Under the pieces are notes generated by a model, which saw only the letters and a list, made by a program, of their open reading frames with translations, did no database searches and had not been told where the DNA came from. The translations under genes were made by a program, and so were the position numbers. From positions 1-64,000 of the forward strand of contig JANXZO010000046.1 of assembly GCA_025355465.1 (NCBI GenBank): a stretch of 64,000 nt of DNA, in the 5' to 3' direction. Positions 39,585 to 50,194 of this stretch are shown here, piece after piece (the stretch's first letter is position 1; every line of letters starts with the position of its first letter). The stretch is from Bacteroidales bacterium. GTDB lineage: Bacteria; Bacteroidota; Bacteroidia; Bacteroidales; FEN-979.

Positions 39585-39646
39585 GATTGATGGTTATAAT
39601 TCGTCCCAATTTCCGCATTCAGAAGTGTGTGGGAGCAGATAGAAAC

Positions 39647-40084
39647 TTATTTTGCTTTTGAACAGTAGTAGGTTCCCGAAGTATAGTCACTCGGGTTGGT
39701 CGGACTGTAGGATTTAAACGTTCCGGTGAGCGTCATATTGCCTGTGTTAAAAGTTCCCTCGATGAAGGATTGACCGTAAATACCCGTTCCCAGTATATAT
39801 TTGAAATAGCGGTTGCTCACAGGGGTGATTCCGGAAGTGCTATAGGCCTGGATCGTTTGCTGACCACCCGTATCAAACAGGATGATGAACTTGAGGCTCG
39901 TCAGGTAAAGGGTTCCTCCGATGTTATCGACATAAAAGTTGATCACCTGCGACTGGGAAGTTGATCCGGGCCAGGAACCGATGAGCTCCGGATTATCGGG
40001 TTGGGGAGTGGATTTTTTGCAGGCCGGGGATGCCATGAGCAGGAAAATAAAAAGCAGGAAAACGGATTTCGTAACGTATTTCAT
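39647..40084 (-). CDS. Hypothetical lipoprotein
   Basis: Signal with lipobox FLLMASPACKKS. Confidence 0.7.
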   Translation of the reverse strand: MKYVTKSVFLLFIFLLMASPACKKSTPQPDNPELIGSWPGSTSQSQVINFYVDNIGGTLYLTSLKFIILFDTGGQQTIQAYSTSGITPVSNRYFKYILGTGIYGQSFIEGTFNTGNMTLTGTFKSYSPTNPSDYTSGTYYCSKAK

Positions 40085-40196
40085 AACTGTGGTTTGAAGT
40101 TGATCAAAGATAGGGATTATACCCTTTCCGGCTACGGTCGCCTCATTTTTTTTCTTAATTTTGCCGGCTGTTTGATTTCAAAAGAAAGAACCTCCC

Positions 40197-41393
40197 ATGT
40201 ACGGAAAATTTCAGCAATATCTGCAGAAGCAGATAGAAGGCATTCATAACGACGGATTGTATAAAACGGAACGCGTCATCACCACTCCCCAGGGGGTTGA
40301 AATACAGACCAACGGCCGGAAAGTACTTAATATGTGTGCCAACAACTACCTCGGACTCTCGAACGACCCAAGGACGATGGCCGGAGCCAATATGACTTTT
40401 TTCAGGTATGGTTACGGGATGTCGTCGGTGAGGTTTATCTGCGGAACCCAGAAGATCCATAAAGATCTCGAAGCCAAGCTCAGCGAATTTTTGGGGATGG
40501 AAGATACCATTTTGTACTCCTCGGCTTTCGACGCCAACGGAGGAGTGTTCGAACCGCTGCTGGGAGAGCAGGACGCGGTCATCAGCGACGAGCTGAACCA
40601 TGCTTCCATCATCGACGGTGTAAGGCTTTGCAAAGCCCAGCGGTTCAAATACAAGAACAACGACATGGACGACCTGGAGGAGGTGTTGCAGGATGCTGGT
40701 GAAGCCCGCTTCAAGCTCATCGTCACCGATGGAGTTTTCTCCATGGACGGTATTATTGCCCAGGTCGACAAGATCTGTGATCTGGCCGAAAAGTACAATG
40801 CACTGGTAATGGTCGATGATTCGCATGCCACAGGATTTGTTGGAAAGACAGGCCGCGGAACGGTTGAACACTGCAATGCTCAAGGCCGGGTGGATATCAT
40901 CTCCACAACCTTCGGTAAAGCGCTTGGTGGCGCTTCCGGTGGGTCTGTTTCAGCCAAAAAAGAGATTGTAGAGATCCTTCGTCAGCGCTCAAGGCCCTAT
41001 CTTTTTTCAAATACTCTTGCTCCGGCCATTGCAGGCGCCACCCTGGAAGTGCTGAAGATGCTGAGCGAAACCACTTCGCTGCGTGACAAACTGTTCGAGA
41101 ATACCCAACTGTTTCGCAAAGGCATGCAGGATGCGGGATTCAGGATCGTTGACGGGATACATCCCATTGTCCCTGTCCTGTTCGGGCATCTTCCCAATGA
41201 TGCGAAACTTTCCCAGGAATTTGCCAATGCACTTCTTGAGGAAGGAGTGTATGTCATTGGATTTTATTACCCCGTCGTGCCCAAAGGCAAATCCAGGATC
41301 AGGGTTCAGATCAGTGCGGCCCATTCCCTGGAACAGATCGGTTTTGCGCTCGACAAGTTCAGGAAAGTAGGCAAGATGGTTAGGGCGATATAA
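40197..41393 (+). CDS. kbl: Glycine C-acetyltransferase / 2-amino-3-ketobutyrate CoA ligase
   Basis: [54 protein letters not shown] (PLP Lys). Confidence 0.9.
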   Translation: MYGKFQQYLQKQIEGIHNDGLYKTERVITTPQGVEIQTNGRKVLNMCANNYLGLSNDPRTMAGANMTFFRYGYGMSSVRFICGTQKIHKDLEAKLSEFLGMEDTILYSSAFDANGGVFEPLLGEQDAVISDELNHASIIDGVRLCKAQRFKYKNNDMDDLEEVLQDAGEARFKLIVTDGVFSMDGIIAQVDKICDLAEKYNALVMVDDSHATGFVGKTGRGTVEHCNAQGRVDIISTTFGKALGGASGGSVSAKKEIVEILRQRSRPYLFSNTLAPAIAGATLEVLKMLSETTSLRDKLFENTQLFRKGMQDAGFRIVDGIHPIVPVLFGHLPNDAKLSQEFANALLEEGVYVIGFYYPVVPKGKSRIRVQISAAHSLEQIGFALDKFRKVGKMVRAI

Positions 41394-41660
41394 GTATCGA
41401 TCTCCTTTTACTCATATACGATGCCAACAACGGTAGTATTTACTTCTCCGGTTTTAAATAAAACACCTTTTTCATCGTAGATATTAACGCAATGGCCAGG
41501 AGGCCGTACCCGGAAAGTTTTCTTATGCTTTTTGTGGGGATGACAATCACAAAGGAACGTTATCAGACAAAGTTAATTTGAAAATTTGTTATTCGCTATT
41601 TTACCGAAATAATAATTTTGTACGCCAAAATAAGTTCATGGGATTACAGAAGAAATAATT

Positions 41661-42041
41661 ATGATCTACGGAACCGGAGTTGATATCATCGAATGTGCCC
41701 GCATTCAGAAAGTGATGGAACGGGACCTTGGGTTTAAGGACAAGATATTTACACCCGGGGAGATAGAATACTGCGAATCGAAAAATCGCAATAAATACCA
41801 GCATTATGCGGCAAGGTTTTCGGCCAAAGAAGCTTTTATGAAGGCCATCGGTACCGGATGGAGATTCGGGATCCGGTTTGGCGATATCGAGGTTATCCAT
41901 GATGACCTCGGAAAGCCCCATATTCGCCTTCACGGAAAAGCAAAAGAATTGGCAGAAAACGAGGGGTTCTGGAAAATTCATGTATCTTTATCGCATGTTA
42001 AAGAATTAACAACTGCGATCGTGATTATAGAGCGTGAATAA
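41661..42041 (+). CDS. acpS: Holo-[acyl-carrier-protein] synthase
   Basis: MIYGTGVDIIECARIQKVMER...AARFSAKEAFMKAIGTG. Confidence 0.9.
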   Translation: MIYGTGVDIIECARIQKVMERDLGFKDKIFTPGEIEYCESKNRNKYQHYAARFSAKEAFMKAIGTGWRFGIRFGDIEVIHDDLGKPHIRLHGKAKELAENEGFWKIHVSLSHVKELTTAIVIIERE

Positions 42042-42069
42042 CGTATAACCTAAAAACCCCTTAAAACTC

Positions 42070-43773
42070 ATGTCAAACATCGGATCCTACGACGAAAGGA
42101 TTAAAAATTTCGATTGGAGTATTGCTGAAAAGGAACTTGATTACCAGCCAGGTAAAGTAATTAACATCGGCTGGTACTGTACCGACCGAATCTGCAAGCT
42201 CGGAAAAGCTGATAAAACGGCCCTCATCTGGGAGGGCTCTGCCGGCAACGAAAAACGCTACACATACAACGACATCCGCTTGGCTTCCAACACCATCGGC
42301 CAGTTCCTCCGCGACCTCGGCATCAACCCCGAAGACCGCGTATGCCTTTTCATGGATAAGATCCCCGAACTCTACCTGAGCTTCCTCGGAGTGCTCAAGA
42401 TCGGCGCCATTGTTCAGCCACTCTTTTCCGCCTTCGGCGATGAGTCATTGCACGTCCGGCTCGACAACGCCCAGACTACGGCCATCATCACCCAGCGTAA
42501 GCACGCTCCCAAGGTGCGCAAGATCCTCGACAAAATGCCTTATCTCAAGCACATCATCATCGTGGATCCGGATCCTGCCAAACCGCTCAACGACCGTGAA
42601 GTGGCTTTTGAACTCGAAAAAATGCCGAAAGTTGACCAGTTCGAGATCCACCCCACACTGGCCGAATCGCCGTCGGTCTTGCATTATACTTCCGGAACAA
42701 CCGGTCAGCCCAAAGGTGTGAAACACGTTCACTATTCGCTGATTTCGCAGTACCTCACCTCAAAGTGGGTCCTCGACCTGCTCGATACCGACATTTACTG
42801 GTGCACCGCCGACCCGGGCTGGGTTACAGGAACCTCATACGGTATCATCGGAGCCTTCAGCAACGGGGTTACGCAGTGCGTACTCGACGCCGGCTTCTCA
42901 GCCGACAACTGGTATAAGTTCATCGGGAAACACAAGATCAGCATGTGGTATTCGGCCCCGACAGCCATCCGCTCGCTGATGAAAGCCGGCGAAGAGGTGA
43001 TCAAAAAGTATGACCTCTCCTCCCTGCGCCACCTGGCTTCTGTGGGCGAGCCGCTCAACTCTGAGGCCGTTATCTGGAGCGAACGGGTATTCGGGAAACC
43101 ATTCCTTGACACCTACTGGCAAACCGAAACCGGCTCGATGATGATCACCAACTTCCCCGGCATGAAGATCAAACCGGGCTCCATGGGCAAACCGTTCCCG
43201 GGCATCACAGCCACGGTGATCCATCCCGAAACCTACGAACCTTTTACCGAGACCGGAAAGATCGGCCTCATCGCCATCAAACCCGGCTGGCCCTCCATGA
43301 TGCGCACTTACTGGCGTAATGAAGAGACCTACAATAAAAAATTCCAGAATGGCTGGTATCTTCCGGGCGACCGCTCCTCCATCGACAACGAAGGCTATTT
43401 CTGGTTCGTCGGGCGCGACGATGATGTGATCAACACCGGCGGTCACCTGGTCAGTCCGTTCGAGGTAGAATCCGCACTGCTCGAACATCCTGCCGTAGCC
43501 GAATCAGCCGTTGTCGCCAAACCCGACTTCGTAAACATGGAGGTGGTGAAGGCCTTTGTTACGCTGAAACCCGGATTTGTGGCCAGCAAGGACCTCGACC
43601 TCGACATCATGAACTTCGTACGCAAAAAACTTTCACCGCTCGCCATGCCGCAGGAGATCGAATTCATCGACAATCTCCCCAAAACACGCAGCGGAAAGAT
43701 CATGCGCCGTATCCTCCACGCCAAAGAGTGGGGAGAGGAGATCGGGGATACGAGCACACTTGAAAATGATTAA
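42070..43773 (+). CDS. Acyl-CoA synthetase, acetyl/propionyl-CoA synthetase-like (AMP-forming)
   Basis: HYTSGTTGQPKGVKHVH, YWCTADPGWVTGTSYG, WYLPGDRSSIDNEGYFWFVGRDDDVINTGGH, PKTRSGKIMRR. Confidence 0.9.
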   Translation: MSNIGSYDERIKNFDWSIAEKELDYQPGKVINIGWYCTDRICKLGKADKTALIWEGSAGNEKRYTYNDIRLASNTIGQFLRDLGINPEDRVCLFMDKIPELYLSFLGVLKIGAIVQPLFSAFGDESLHVRLDNAQTTAIITQRKHAPKVRKILDKMPYLKHIIIVDPDPAKPLNDREVAFELEKMPKVDQFEIHPTLAESPSVLHYTSGTTGQPKGVKHVHYSLISQYLTSKWVLDLLDTDIYWCTADPGWVTGTSYGIIGAFSNGVTQCVLDAGFSADNWYKFIGKHKISMWYSAPTAIRSLMKAGEEVIKKYDLSSLRHLASVGEPLNSEAVIWSERVFGKPFLDTYWQTETGSMMITNFPGMKIKPGSMGKPFPGITATVIHPETYEPFTETGKIGLIAIKPGWPSMMRTYWRNEETYNKKFQNGWYLPGDRSSIDNEGYFWFVGRDDDVINTGGHLVSPFEVESALLEHPAVAESAVVAKPDFVNMEVVKAFVTLKPGFVASKDLDLDIMNFVRKKLSPLAMPQEIEFIDNLPKTRSGKIMRRILHAKEWGEEIGDTSTLEND

Positions 43774-43848
43774 TAACCGGATTGTAAAGATGCACCGCAG
43801 TGCGTCTCCGTAAAATATTACTAACCAAAAAATAAGGAGAACAAACCA

Positions 43849-44091
43849 ATGGACGAAATGAAAGAAGTTGTAAAAGCTTATGTGATCAAGGAGTATGTTG
43901 AAGATGATACCGAACTTACCTACGACACCCCGCTGATCTCGGGAGGTATTGTCGACAGCTTCTCGATGGTCTCCCTGAAACGGTTTCTCGAGAACAAATA
44001 CAACATCTCGATCCCCGACGACAAAGCAACTCCGGAAGCTTTTGATTCGGTGAATAAGATTTGTGTGCTCGTCAATGAATATTTAAAATAG
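43849..44091 (+). CDS. Acyl carrier protein
   Basis: 80 aa; GGIVDSFSMVSLKRFLENKYNISIPDDKA with phosphopantetheine Ser. Confidence 0.9.
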   Translation: MDEMKEVVKAYVIKEYVEDDTELTYDTPLISGGIVDSFSMVSLKRFLENKYNISIPDDKATPEAFDSVNKICVLVNEYLK

Positions 44092-44100
44092 GAGGTTTAC

Positions 44101-45348
44101 ATGGCTTATACCGACAAAACCCGCGGGATGTATGGCGATGTTCTCACCGGCCTTAAAGATGCCGGACTGTATAAACAGGAACGCTACATCCACTCTGCCC
44201 AGGCTGCCGACATCGAAGTTGAATTCCCCGCCGGCGCCTCCCTGAAGAAAGTGATCAATATTTGCGCGAACAACTACCTGGGCCTGTCGAGCCATCCCGA
44301 AGTGGTGAAGGCTGCCCATGCCGGACTCGATTCCCACGGCTATGGCATGTCATCCGTACGCTTCATCTGCGGAACACAGGACATTCACAGGACGCTCGAA
44401 GGAATGGTCACCAAATTCCTCGGAACCGAAGATACCATCCTCTTCCCTTCCTGTATGGATGCCAATGCCGGCGTTTTTGAGGCCGTCCTCACCAAGGACG
44501 ATGTCATGATCTCCGACCGTCTGGTGCATGCTTCGATCATCGACGGGATCCGTCTTTGCAGCGCCATGCATGATACTTTCAAGCACTCCGACATGGAACA
44601 TCTGGAGGAGAAACTGCAGCTGCACAACGACAAGCGCCTGAAGTGCGTCATTACCGATGGCGTATTCTCAATGGATGGCGACACCGCCAAACTGGATAAG
44701 ATGGTAGAATTGTGCGAAAAGTATGATGCACTCCTTTTTGTCGACGAGTCGCATTCCAGCGGCTTCATCGGCAAAACCGGCCGCGGAACGCATGAGCAGT
44801 ACGGCGTTATGGGCAAGATCGACATCATCACCACCACTTTTGGTAAAGGTCTCGGAGGAGCTTCCGGCGGTTGCGTTTCCGGACGCAGGGAGCTGGTTGA
44901 GATGTGCCGCCAGAAGGCCCGTCCCTATCTCTTTTCCAATACCATCGCCCCGCCGGTTGTTGCCGGGGTCATCAAAGTGCTGGAGATCCTTTCTGCATCC
45001 ACCGACCGTCGCGATAAGCTGGAAAAGAACACTGCGTTCTGGCGCCAGGGCTTGACTGAAGCGGGTCTGATCATTAAGGCAGGCGACACCCCCATTGTGC
45101 CGGTGATGCTGTTCAACGCCAAGCTGGCGCAGGATGTATCGCGCGACTTGTACGAAGAGGGTATCTATGCCATCGGCTTCTTCTTCCCGGTAGTACCCCA
45201 GGGAGCTGCCCGCATCCGCACCCAGATCTCCGCAGGCCACGAGATCCACCATCTCGAAAAAGCGCTCGAAGCCTTCCGGAAAGTAGGAAAGAAATATGAT
45301 ATCCTGGGAAAAACAAAGCAGGAGATAATCGAGCGATATGGAATGTAA
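44101..45348 (+). CDS. Alpha-oxoamine synthase, Kbl-like paralog
   Basis: [68 protein letters not shown]. Confidence 0.9.
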   Translation: MAYTDKTRGMYGDVLTGLKDAGLYKQERYIHSAQAADIEVEFPAGASLKKVINICANNYLGLSSHPEVVKAAHAGLDSHGYGMSSVRFICGTQDIHRTLEGMVTKFLGTEDTILFPSCMDANAGVFEAVLTKDDVMISDRLVHASIIDGIRLCSAMHDTFKHSDMEHLEEKLQLHNDKRLKCVITDGVFSMDGDTAKLDKMVELCEKYDALLFVDESHSSGFIGKTGRGTHEQYGVMGKIDIITTTFGKGLGGASGGCVSGRRELVEMCRQKARPYLFSNTIAPPVVAGVIKVLEILSASTDRRDKLEKNTAFWRQGLTEAGLIIKAGDTPIVPVMLFNAKLAQDVSRDLYEEGIYAIGFFFPVVPQGAARIRTQISAGHEIHHLEKALEAFRKVGKKYDILGKTKQEIIERYGM

Positions 45349-45895
45349 ACTGGCCAACCCCGCCCCCCTGGGCCTTATGGGCTTCGGGATGACGACTGTT
45401 CTGCTGAACATTCACAATGCCGGATTTTTCCCTGTAAGCGCCATGGTGCTGGCCATGGGTATCTTCTATGGAGGCATCGCACAGGTGATCGCCGGCATTC
45501 TGGAATTCAAAAAGGGCAACACTTTCGGATTGACCGCCTTTACCTCCTACGGCATGTTCTGGCTTACACTCGTTGCCCTCTGGCTGCTGCCGGAGATCAG
45601 CAATGGCAAAGGGGTGAAAACCGACGAAGCCTACATGGGCTGGTATCTTTTCATGTGGGGAGTTTTCACGCTTTTCATGTGGATCGGAACCTTCGGGAAA
45701 AGTTTTTGCCTCCAGTTCGTCTTTCTCTCCCTCTGGATCTTGTTCTTCCTGCTGGCTATCCGCGACTGGAGTGGTTCGGCACTGATCGGCACCATCGCCG
45801 GCTACGAAGGGCTCATCTGCGGGCTCTCGGCTATCTATTTAGCGATGGCAGAGGTTCTGGAAGAGGCCAGGGGCAAGAAGATATTGCCCTATTAA
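45338..45895 (+). CDS. GPR1/FUN34/YaaH (SatP) family acetate transporter
   Basis: NPAPLGLMGFGMTTVLLNIHNAGFF; six-TM pattern; overlaps the upstream gene by 11 nt. Confidence 0.9.
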   Translation: MECKLANPAPLGLMGFGMTTVLLNIHNAGFFPVSAMVLAMGIFYGGIAQVIAGILEFKKGNTFGLTAFTSYGMFWLTLVALWLLPEISNGKGVKTDEAYMGWYLFMWGVFTLFMWIGTFGKSFCLQFVFLSLWILFFLLAIRDWSGSALIGTIAGYEGLICGLSAIYLAMAEVLEEARGKKILPY

Positions 45896-45977
45896 CGGGT
45901 AACTGCACCGGAAAAACGACTAAACAAACCATTTGGTCTAAATAGTTTTTCTCTGTTTCGGAGATTATCTATTTTTA

Positions 45978-48506
45978 TTGCCGATGAGAACCCGGAATGT
46001 CTGCCCTCCCATAGTCCTGCACCGGATCTGGGTATTTATCGTAATCGCCGGCTTTTTTCTGACTTCCGAAGTGCGGTCGCAGGAAACCAACAGGGTTCTT
46101 GATTCCGCGGCGCGAAGTACAAAAAACATAGCGGCTGTTCGCGTCCTCACCGGGCCAAAAATCGATGGTCGCCCCGATGACGCTATCTGGAAGAACATTC
46201 CGGCCACCGGGGATTTTGTGGAATATGCTCCCAGGAACGGATCACTTCCGGCACTCCCGACCAGGATCCGGTTCGCCTACGACGACAATGCCCTCTATAT
46301 TCTGGCCGTGATGTACGATCCGCGCCCCGACAGTATCTGCAAAGAGCTGGGCCGCCGCGATCAGATCGAACGGCTGAATACCGACTACATTTCATTCGAC
46401 ATCCTGCCTTACAACGACGGGTTGAACATGTACGAGTTCAAGGTGAGCCCGGCGAACCTGCAGAATGATTGCAAATATTCTGCCATCGGACAGGATATTA
46501 CCTGGGATGCGGTTTGGGAAAGCGCGACCCTTATCACCGACAGCGCCTGGATTGCGGAGGTTAAAATTCCGTACTCTGCGTTGCGGTTTCCTAAGGTCGA
46601 AAACCAGGTGTGGGGAATCAATATGTGGAGGAATATAAACCGGTATCATGAATTTTCCACCTGGTCGTGGGTCGACAATAAATCGCAGGATATATTCCGC
46701 TATTATGGAACGGTCTCCGGAATCAACAACGTGAAACCACCGGTCAGACTCTCCTTCTCCCCTTATATTTCGGGGTATGTAGAGAAAAATCCCGACAGCA
46801 AGAACTGGTCCTGGTTCCTGCGTGGCGGACTCGATCTCCGCTATGGTATCAACGAAAGTTATACCCTCGACATGATGTTGATCCCCGACTTCGGCCAGGT
46901 GCAGTCGGACGACAAGGTGCTCAATCTTACTCCGTTTGAAATACGGTACGACGAGAAGCGGCAGTTCTTTACAGAGGCAACCGAATTATTCAACAAATGT
47001 GAGATTTTCTATACGCGGCGGGTCGGGAGCACACCGAAAAATTTCAACGCAGGATACGACAGTCTGAAACCCGGTGAAAAGGTAACCAGCAACCCCGATC
47101 AGACAAGGATCATCAATGCCACGAAAATTTCGGGACGGAACGCAAAGGGGCTGGGTATCGGTTTTTTTAACGGGATGACAACCAACACATGGGCCACGCT
47201 TACCGATACGGTGAAAGGTGAATCCAGAAGGGTGATGACCCAGCCGTTTACAAATTATAACGTCCTTGTATTCGATCAGAACCTGAAGAATAACTCCTAT
47301 GTAACGCTGATCAACACCAATTACTGGACCCCGGAGGAAGGATACTCAGCCAATGTTACAGGGATGGAAACCATGATCAAAAACAAAAAGGCTACTTTCC
47401 AGGTATTTGGTCGGGTGAATGTAAGTCAGCTGTATAGCCGGGCAATCAGCCCGCAGTTCGGACATCAGTATGTCGTTGCCCTGGAAAAGCCAAGCGGCAA
47501 ATTTCAGTGTCAGCTCTTCCGGCAGGAAACCGGTGATACCTACGACCCGAACGACATGGGTTTTCTTCCATACAACAATGAAACTTTTAACCGGCTGAGG
47601 CTATCCTGGTATGATTTTGATCCGAAGGGAAAGATCATCAATACGCAGACCGACTTTCAGACAATCTATTCGACGCTCTATAAGCCCTACGACTTCAAAA
47701 CACTGGATTTCAGCCTGCACAATCAGATCACCTTCGTGAAATACTGGACAAACTCTCTCTATGCCGCCTTTCAGCCGCTGGGTTATAATGATTACTACGA
47801 ACCCAGGGTTTGGGGAAGGGTTTATAAGCGGCCGTTAAACTATTCGGGCGAATGGAGTTTCTCCTCCGATGGAAGAAAGCCATTCAGGTACATGCATAAT
47901 TTCGGGATTGGAATAAGCCCTGCCAACAATAACATCGAATATTTTATCGGGTTTACTCCGCGTATCAGATTTAGCGACCGGCTATCTGTCAGCCTTAACG
48001 TACAATACGAAAAGGAGCTCAACGCTTACGGCTGGGTTACCCAGGACGATAATTTGCCATTCGAACCGACCATCTATTTCGGCAGACGCGATGTTAACAC
48101 CATTAACAACATCCTTACGGCAAGTTATATTTTCAGCACAAAAGCCTCACTTTCGCTGCGGGCCCGGCACTACTGGTCGCAGGCAAATTATCTCTCATTC
48201 TATACACTGGAATGGGAGGGAACTCTCGCTCCGGCTCCCTTCATTCAGAATCAGAACATAATCTTCAATGCATTCACCGCCGATCTCCAGTTTATCTGGT
48301 ATTTTGCACCGGGCAGCGAGATGAGTGTCGTATGGAAAAACATCATCAATACCTGGGGCGATCAGCTGGTTCACAATTACCTGACCGACCTCAGCAACAC
48401 GCTCGCGGCGCCGCAATTGAACAGTTTTTCGGTGAGGATACTTTATTACCTTGATTACCTGAACCTTCGCAAGGTTTTTACCAAAAAACAAGAGAAGCAA
48501 AGCTAA
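45978..48506 (+). CDS. DUF5916-type protein with N-terminal CBM9-like domain
   Basis: GPKIDGRPDDAIWKNIPATGDFVEYAPRNGSLPALPTRIRFAYDDNALYILAVMYDP; C-terminal beta-barrel-like region. Confidence 0.85.
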   Translation: MPMRTRNVCPPIVLHRIWVFIVIAGFFLTSEVRSQETNRVLDSAARSTKNIAAVRVLTGPKIDGRPDDAIWKNIPATGDFVEYAPRNGSLPALPTRIRFAYDDNALYILAVMYDPRPDSICKELGRRDQIERLNTDYISFDILPYNDGLNMYEFKVSPANLQNDCKYSAIGQDITWDAVWESATLITDSAWIAEVKIPYSALRFPKVENQVWGINMWRNINRYHEFSTWSWVDNKSQDIFRYYGTVSGINNVKPPVRLSFSPYISGYVEKNPDSKNWSWFLRGGLDLRYGINESYTLDMMLIPDFGQVQSDDKVLNLTPFEIRYDEKRQFFTEATELFNKCEIFYTRRVGSTPKNFNAGYDSLKPGEKVTSNPDQTRIINATKISGRNAKGLGIGFFNGMTTNTWATLTDTVKGESRRVMTQPFTNYNVLVFDQNLKNNSYVTLINTNYWTPEEGYSANVTGMETMIKNKKATFQVFGRVNVSQLYSRAISPQFGHQYVVALEKPSGKFQCQLFRQETGDTYDPNDMGFLPYNNETFNRLRLSWYDFDPKGKIINTQTDFQTIYSTLYKPYDFKTLDFSLHNQITFVKYWTNSLYAAFQPLGYNDYYEPRVWGRVYKRPLNYSGEWSFSSDGRKPFRYMHNFGIGISPANNNIEYFIGFTPRIRFSDRLSVSLNVQYEKELNAYGWVTQDDNLPFEPTIYFGRRDVNTINNILTASYIFSTKASLSLRARHYWSQANYLSFYTLEWEGTLAPAPFIQNQNIIFNAFTADLQFIWYFAPGSEMSVVWKNIINTWGDQLVHNYLTDLSNTLAAPQLNSFSVRILYYLDYLNLRKVFTKKQEKQS

Positions 48507-48655
48507 GCCGGGTTCACAGGTTTTTTCACAAAAAGAATTTATATTTGCTAAAACATTCATGCCTGAAATCCGATGGGCCTGCAATCCTGCGGCATCTTAT
48601 CCGGCCTCGCATAATGTTAATTTCCTGAGATGAATAACCCAACCACCCGAAAAAA

Positions 48656-49631
48656 ATGACGAAAAATCAATTTCCCGGAGATCAGCAGGTCGTTGCAAGA
48701 TCGCTGGAAGTGACCATAAAAGTTGGCTTGGCCTTGGGGCTTGTCCTGGTCTGTTTTTTTATCCTGAAACCCTTTATTCTTCTGATACTATGGGGAATTA
48801 TTATCGCCGTATCCGTACATCCGCTTTACAGGAAGCTGGGAACCCTGCTGGGGAATAGGCATAAACTCGCGGCCATCCTTTTTACATTGTTCCTGTTGAT
48901 CATCCTCATCACCCCGATCGCAATCCTTGGAGCATCACTTGTGGATGCAGTGATCTTTATCAAAAACACCTTTGAAGCCAAGCAAAGCATTATCCCGGCT
49001 CCGGTGGATGCTTGCCTCCCTCACCGGAGCCGGGCTGAGCCTGGTACTCTTCTTTGTATCGATCGTAATTTCAGGTGTACTGCTCATCTATTCGGATGAT
49101 ATCCGGCCGGTTACCCATACTTTCGCCGTTCGGATCATGGGGAACCTGGGTACAAAAGCCGTAGGAGATTCCGTGATCACTGTCCGGAACGTAATTCGAG
49201 GGATCCTCGGCATTGCGTTTATCCAGGCCGTTCTTGCAGGGCTGGGATTTATGGTAGCGGGGGTTCCGGGAGCCGGATTGTGGGCGTTCATTGCCTTTTT
49301 CCTGTGTATCATTCAGATCGGCCCCCTGCCTGTAATTCTTCCCGTATTGATCTTTGTGTTTGTCAAAGATTCCACGCTCACCTTCGCCCTGCTCACCGCC
49401 TGGTGCATTCCGATCCTGCTGATCGACAATGTACTCAAACCAATCATGCTCGGCAGAAAATCCCCCTCCCCGATGCTGGTCGTTTTCATGGGAGCGATCG
49501 GAGGCTTCATCTATTTCGGGATCATCGGGCTCTTTGTCGGATCGGTCGTCCTTTCATTGGGATATAACCTCTTCCTCATATGGCTCAGGGCAAACAACGA
49601 AAACGAAGGCGAAATACCCTTGGAATCGTGA
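48656..49631 (+). pseudogene. AI-2E family transporter, frameshifted / internally deleted
   Basis: N-half in the ORF from 48656 (ILWGIIIAVSVHPLYRKL), C-half in another frame (ORF 48972-49631; GIAFIQAVLAGLGFMVAGVPGAGLWAFIAFFLCIIQIGP). Frames switch near 49000-49035. Confidence 0.75.
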
Positions 49632-49651
49632 CCGGGAATTATTTATTTTTG
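49620..49651 (+). promoter_or_regulatory. Bacteroidota promoter TTG-N21-TATTTTTG
   Basis: TTG 49620-49622, TATTTTTG 49644-49651; upstream of the ATG at 49667. Confidence 0.65.
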
Positions 49652-49666
49652 CAAAAACAGATCCCT

Positions 49667-50194
49667 ATGAAAACCATCGTAAAGTCGCTGACAATTTTTC
49701 TCGTGCTTACTTTTCTTTGTACCTCGTTCAACAGTTCAGCGCAATCTGCCGGTAAACCTTACAACGAAAACCAGGATGTGAGGGCCGATCTGAAAAAGGC
49801 GATTGACCAGGCGCAAAAAGAAAACAAAAATATCCTCATTCAGTTCGGAGGCAACTGGTGCTCCTGGTGTATGCGCTTTCACGCCCTGGTGAGTGGTGTC
49901 AGCAGCGTTGATTCGGTCATGAAGGCGAATTATGTTTATATGCTGCTGAACGTATCTCAGGATAAAGCAAAACGTGATTATACCCTTTTCCAGGAATTCG
50001 GATACCCCAACCGCTTTGGTTATCCTGTTTTTGTAATCCTCGATAAAAACGGGAAAAGATTGAATACTCAGGACTCCGATGCGTTTGAATATTTCAACCC
50101 GAAGGTGAAAGGGTATGATACTACAAAGGTGGTTCGATTCCTCACAATGTGGTCGCCGAAGGCAATAGACCCGGCTACCTATCAGAAAAAGTAG
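49667..50194 (+). CDS. Secreted thioredoxin-family protein
   Basis: Signal peptide; NILIQFGGNWCSWCMRFH active site; GYPVFVILDKNGK. Confidence 0.85.
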   Translation: MKTIVKSLTIFLVLTFLCTSFNSSAQSAGKPYNENQDVRADLKKAIDQAQKENKNILIQFGGNWCSWCMRFHALVSGVSSVDSVMKANYVYMLLNVSQDKAKRDYTLFQEFGYPNRFGYPVFVILDKNGKRLNTQDSDAFEYFNPKVKGYDTTKVVRFLTMWSPKAIDPATYQKK

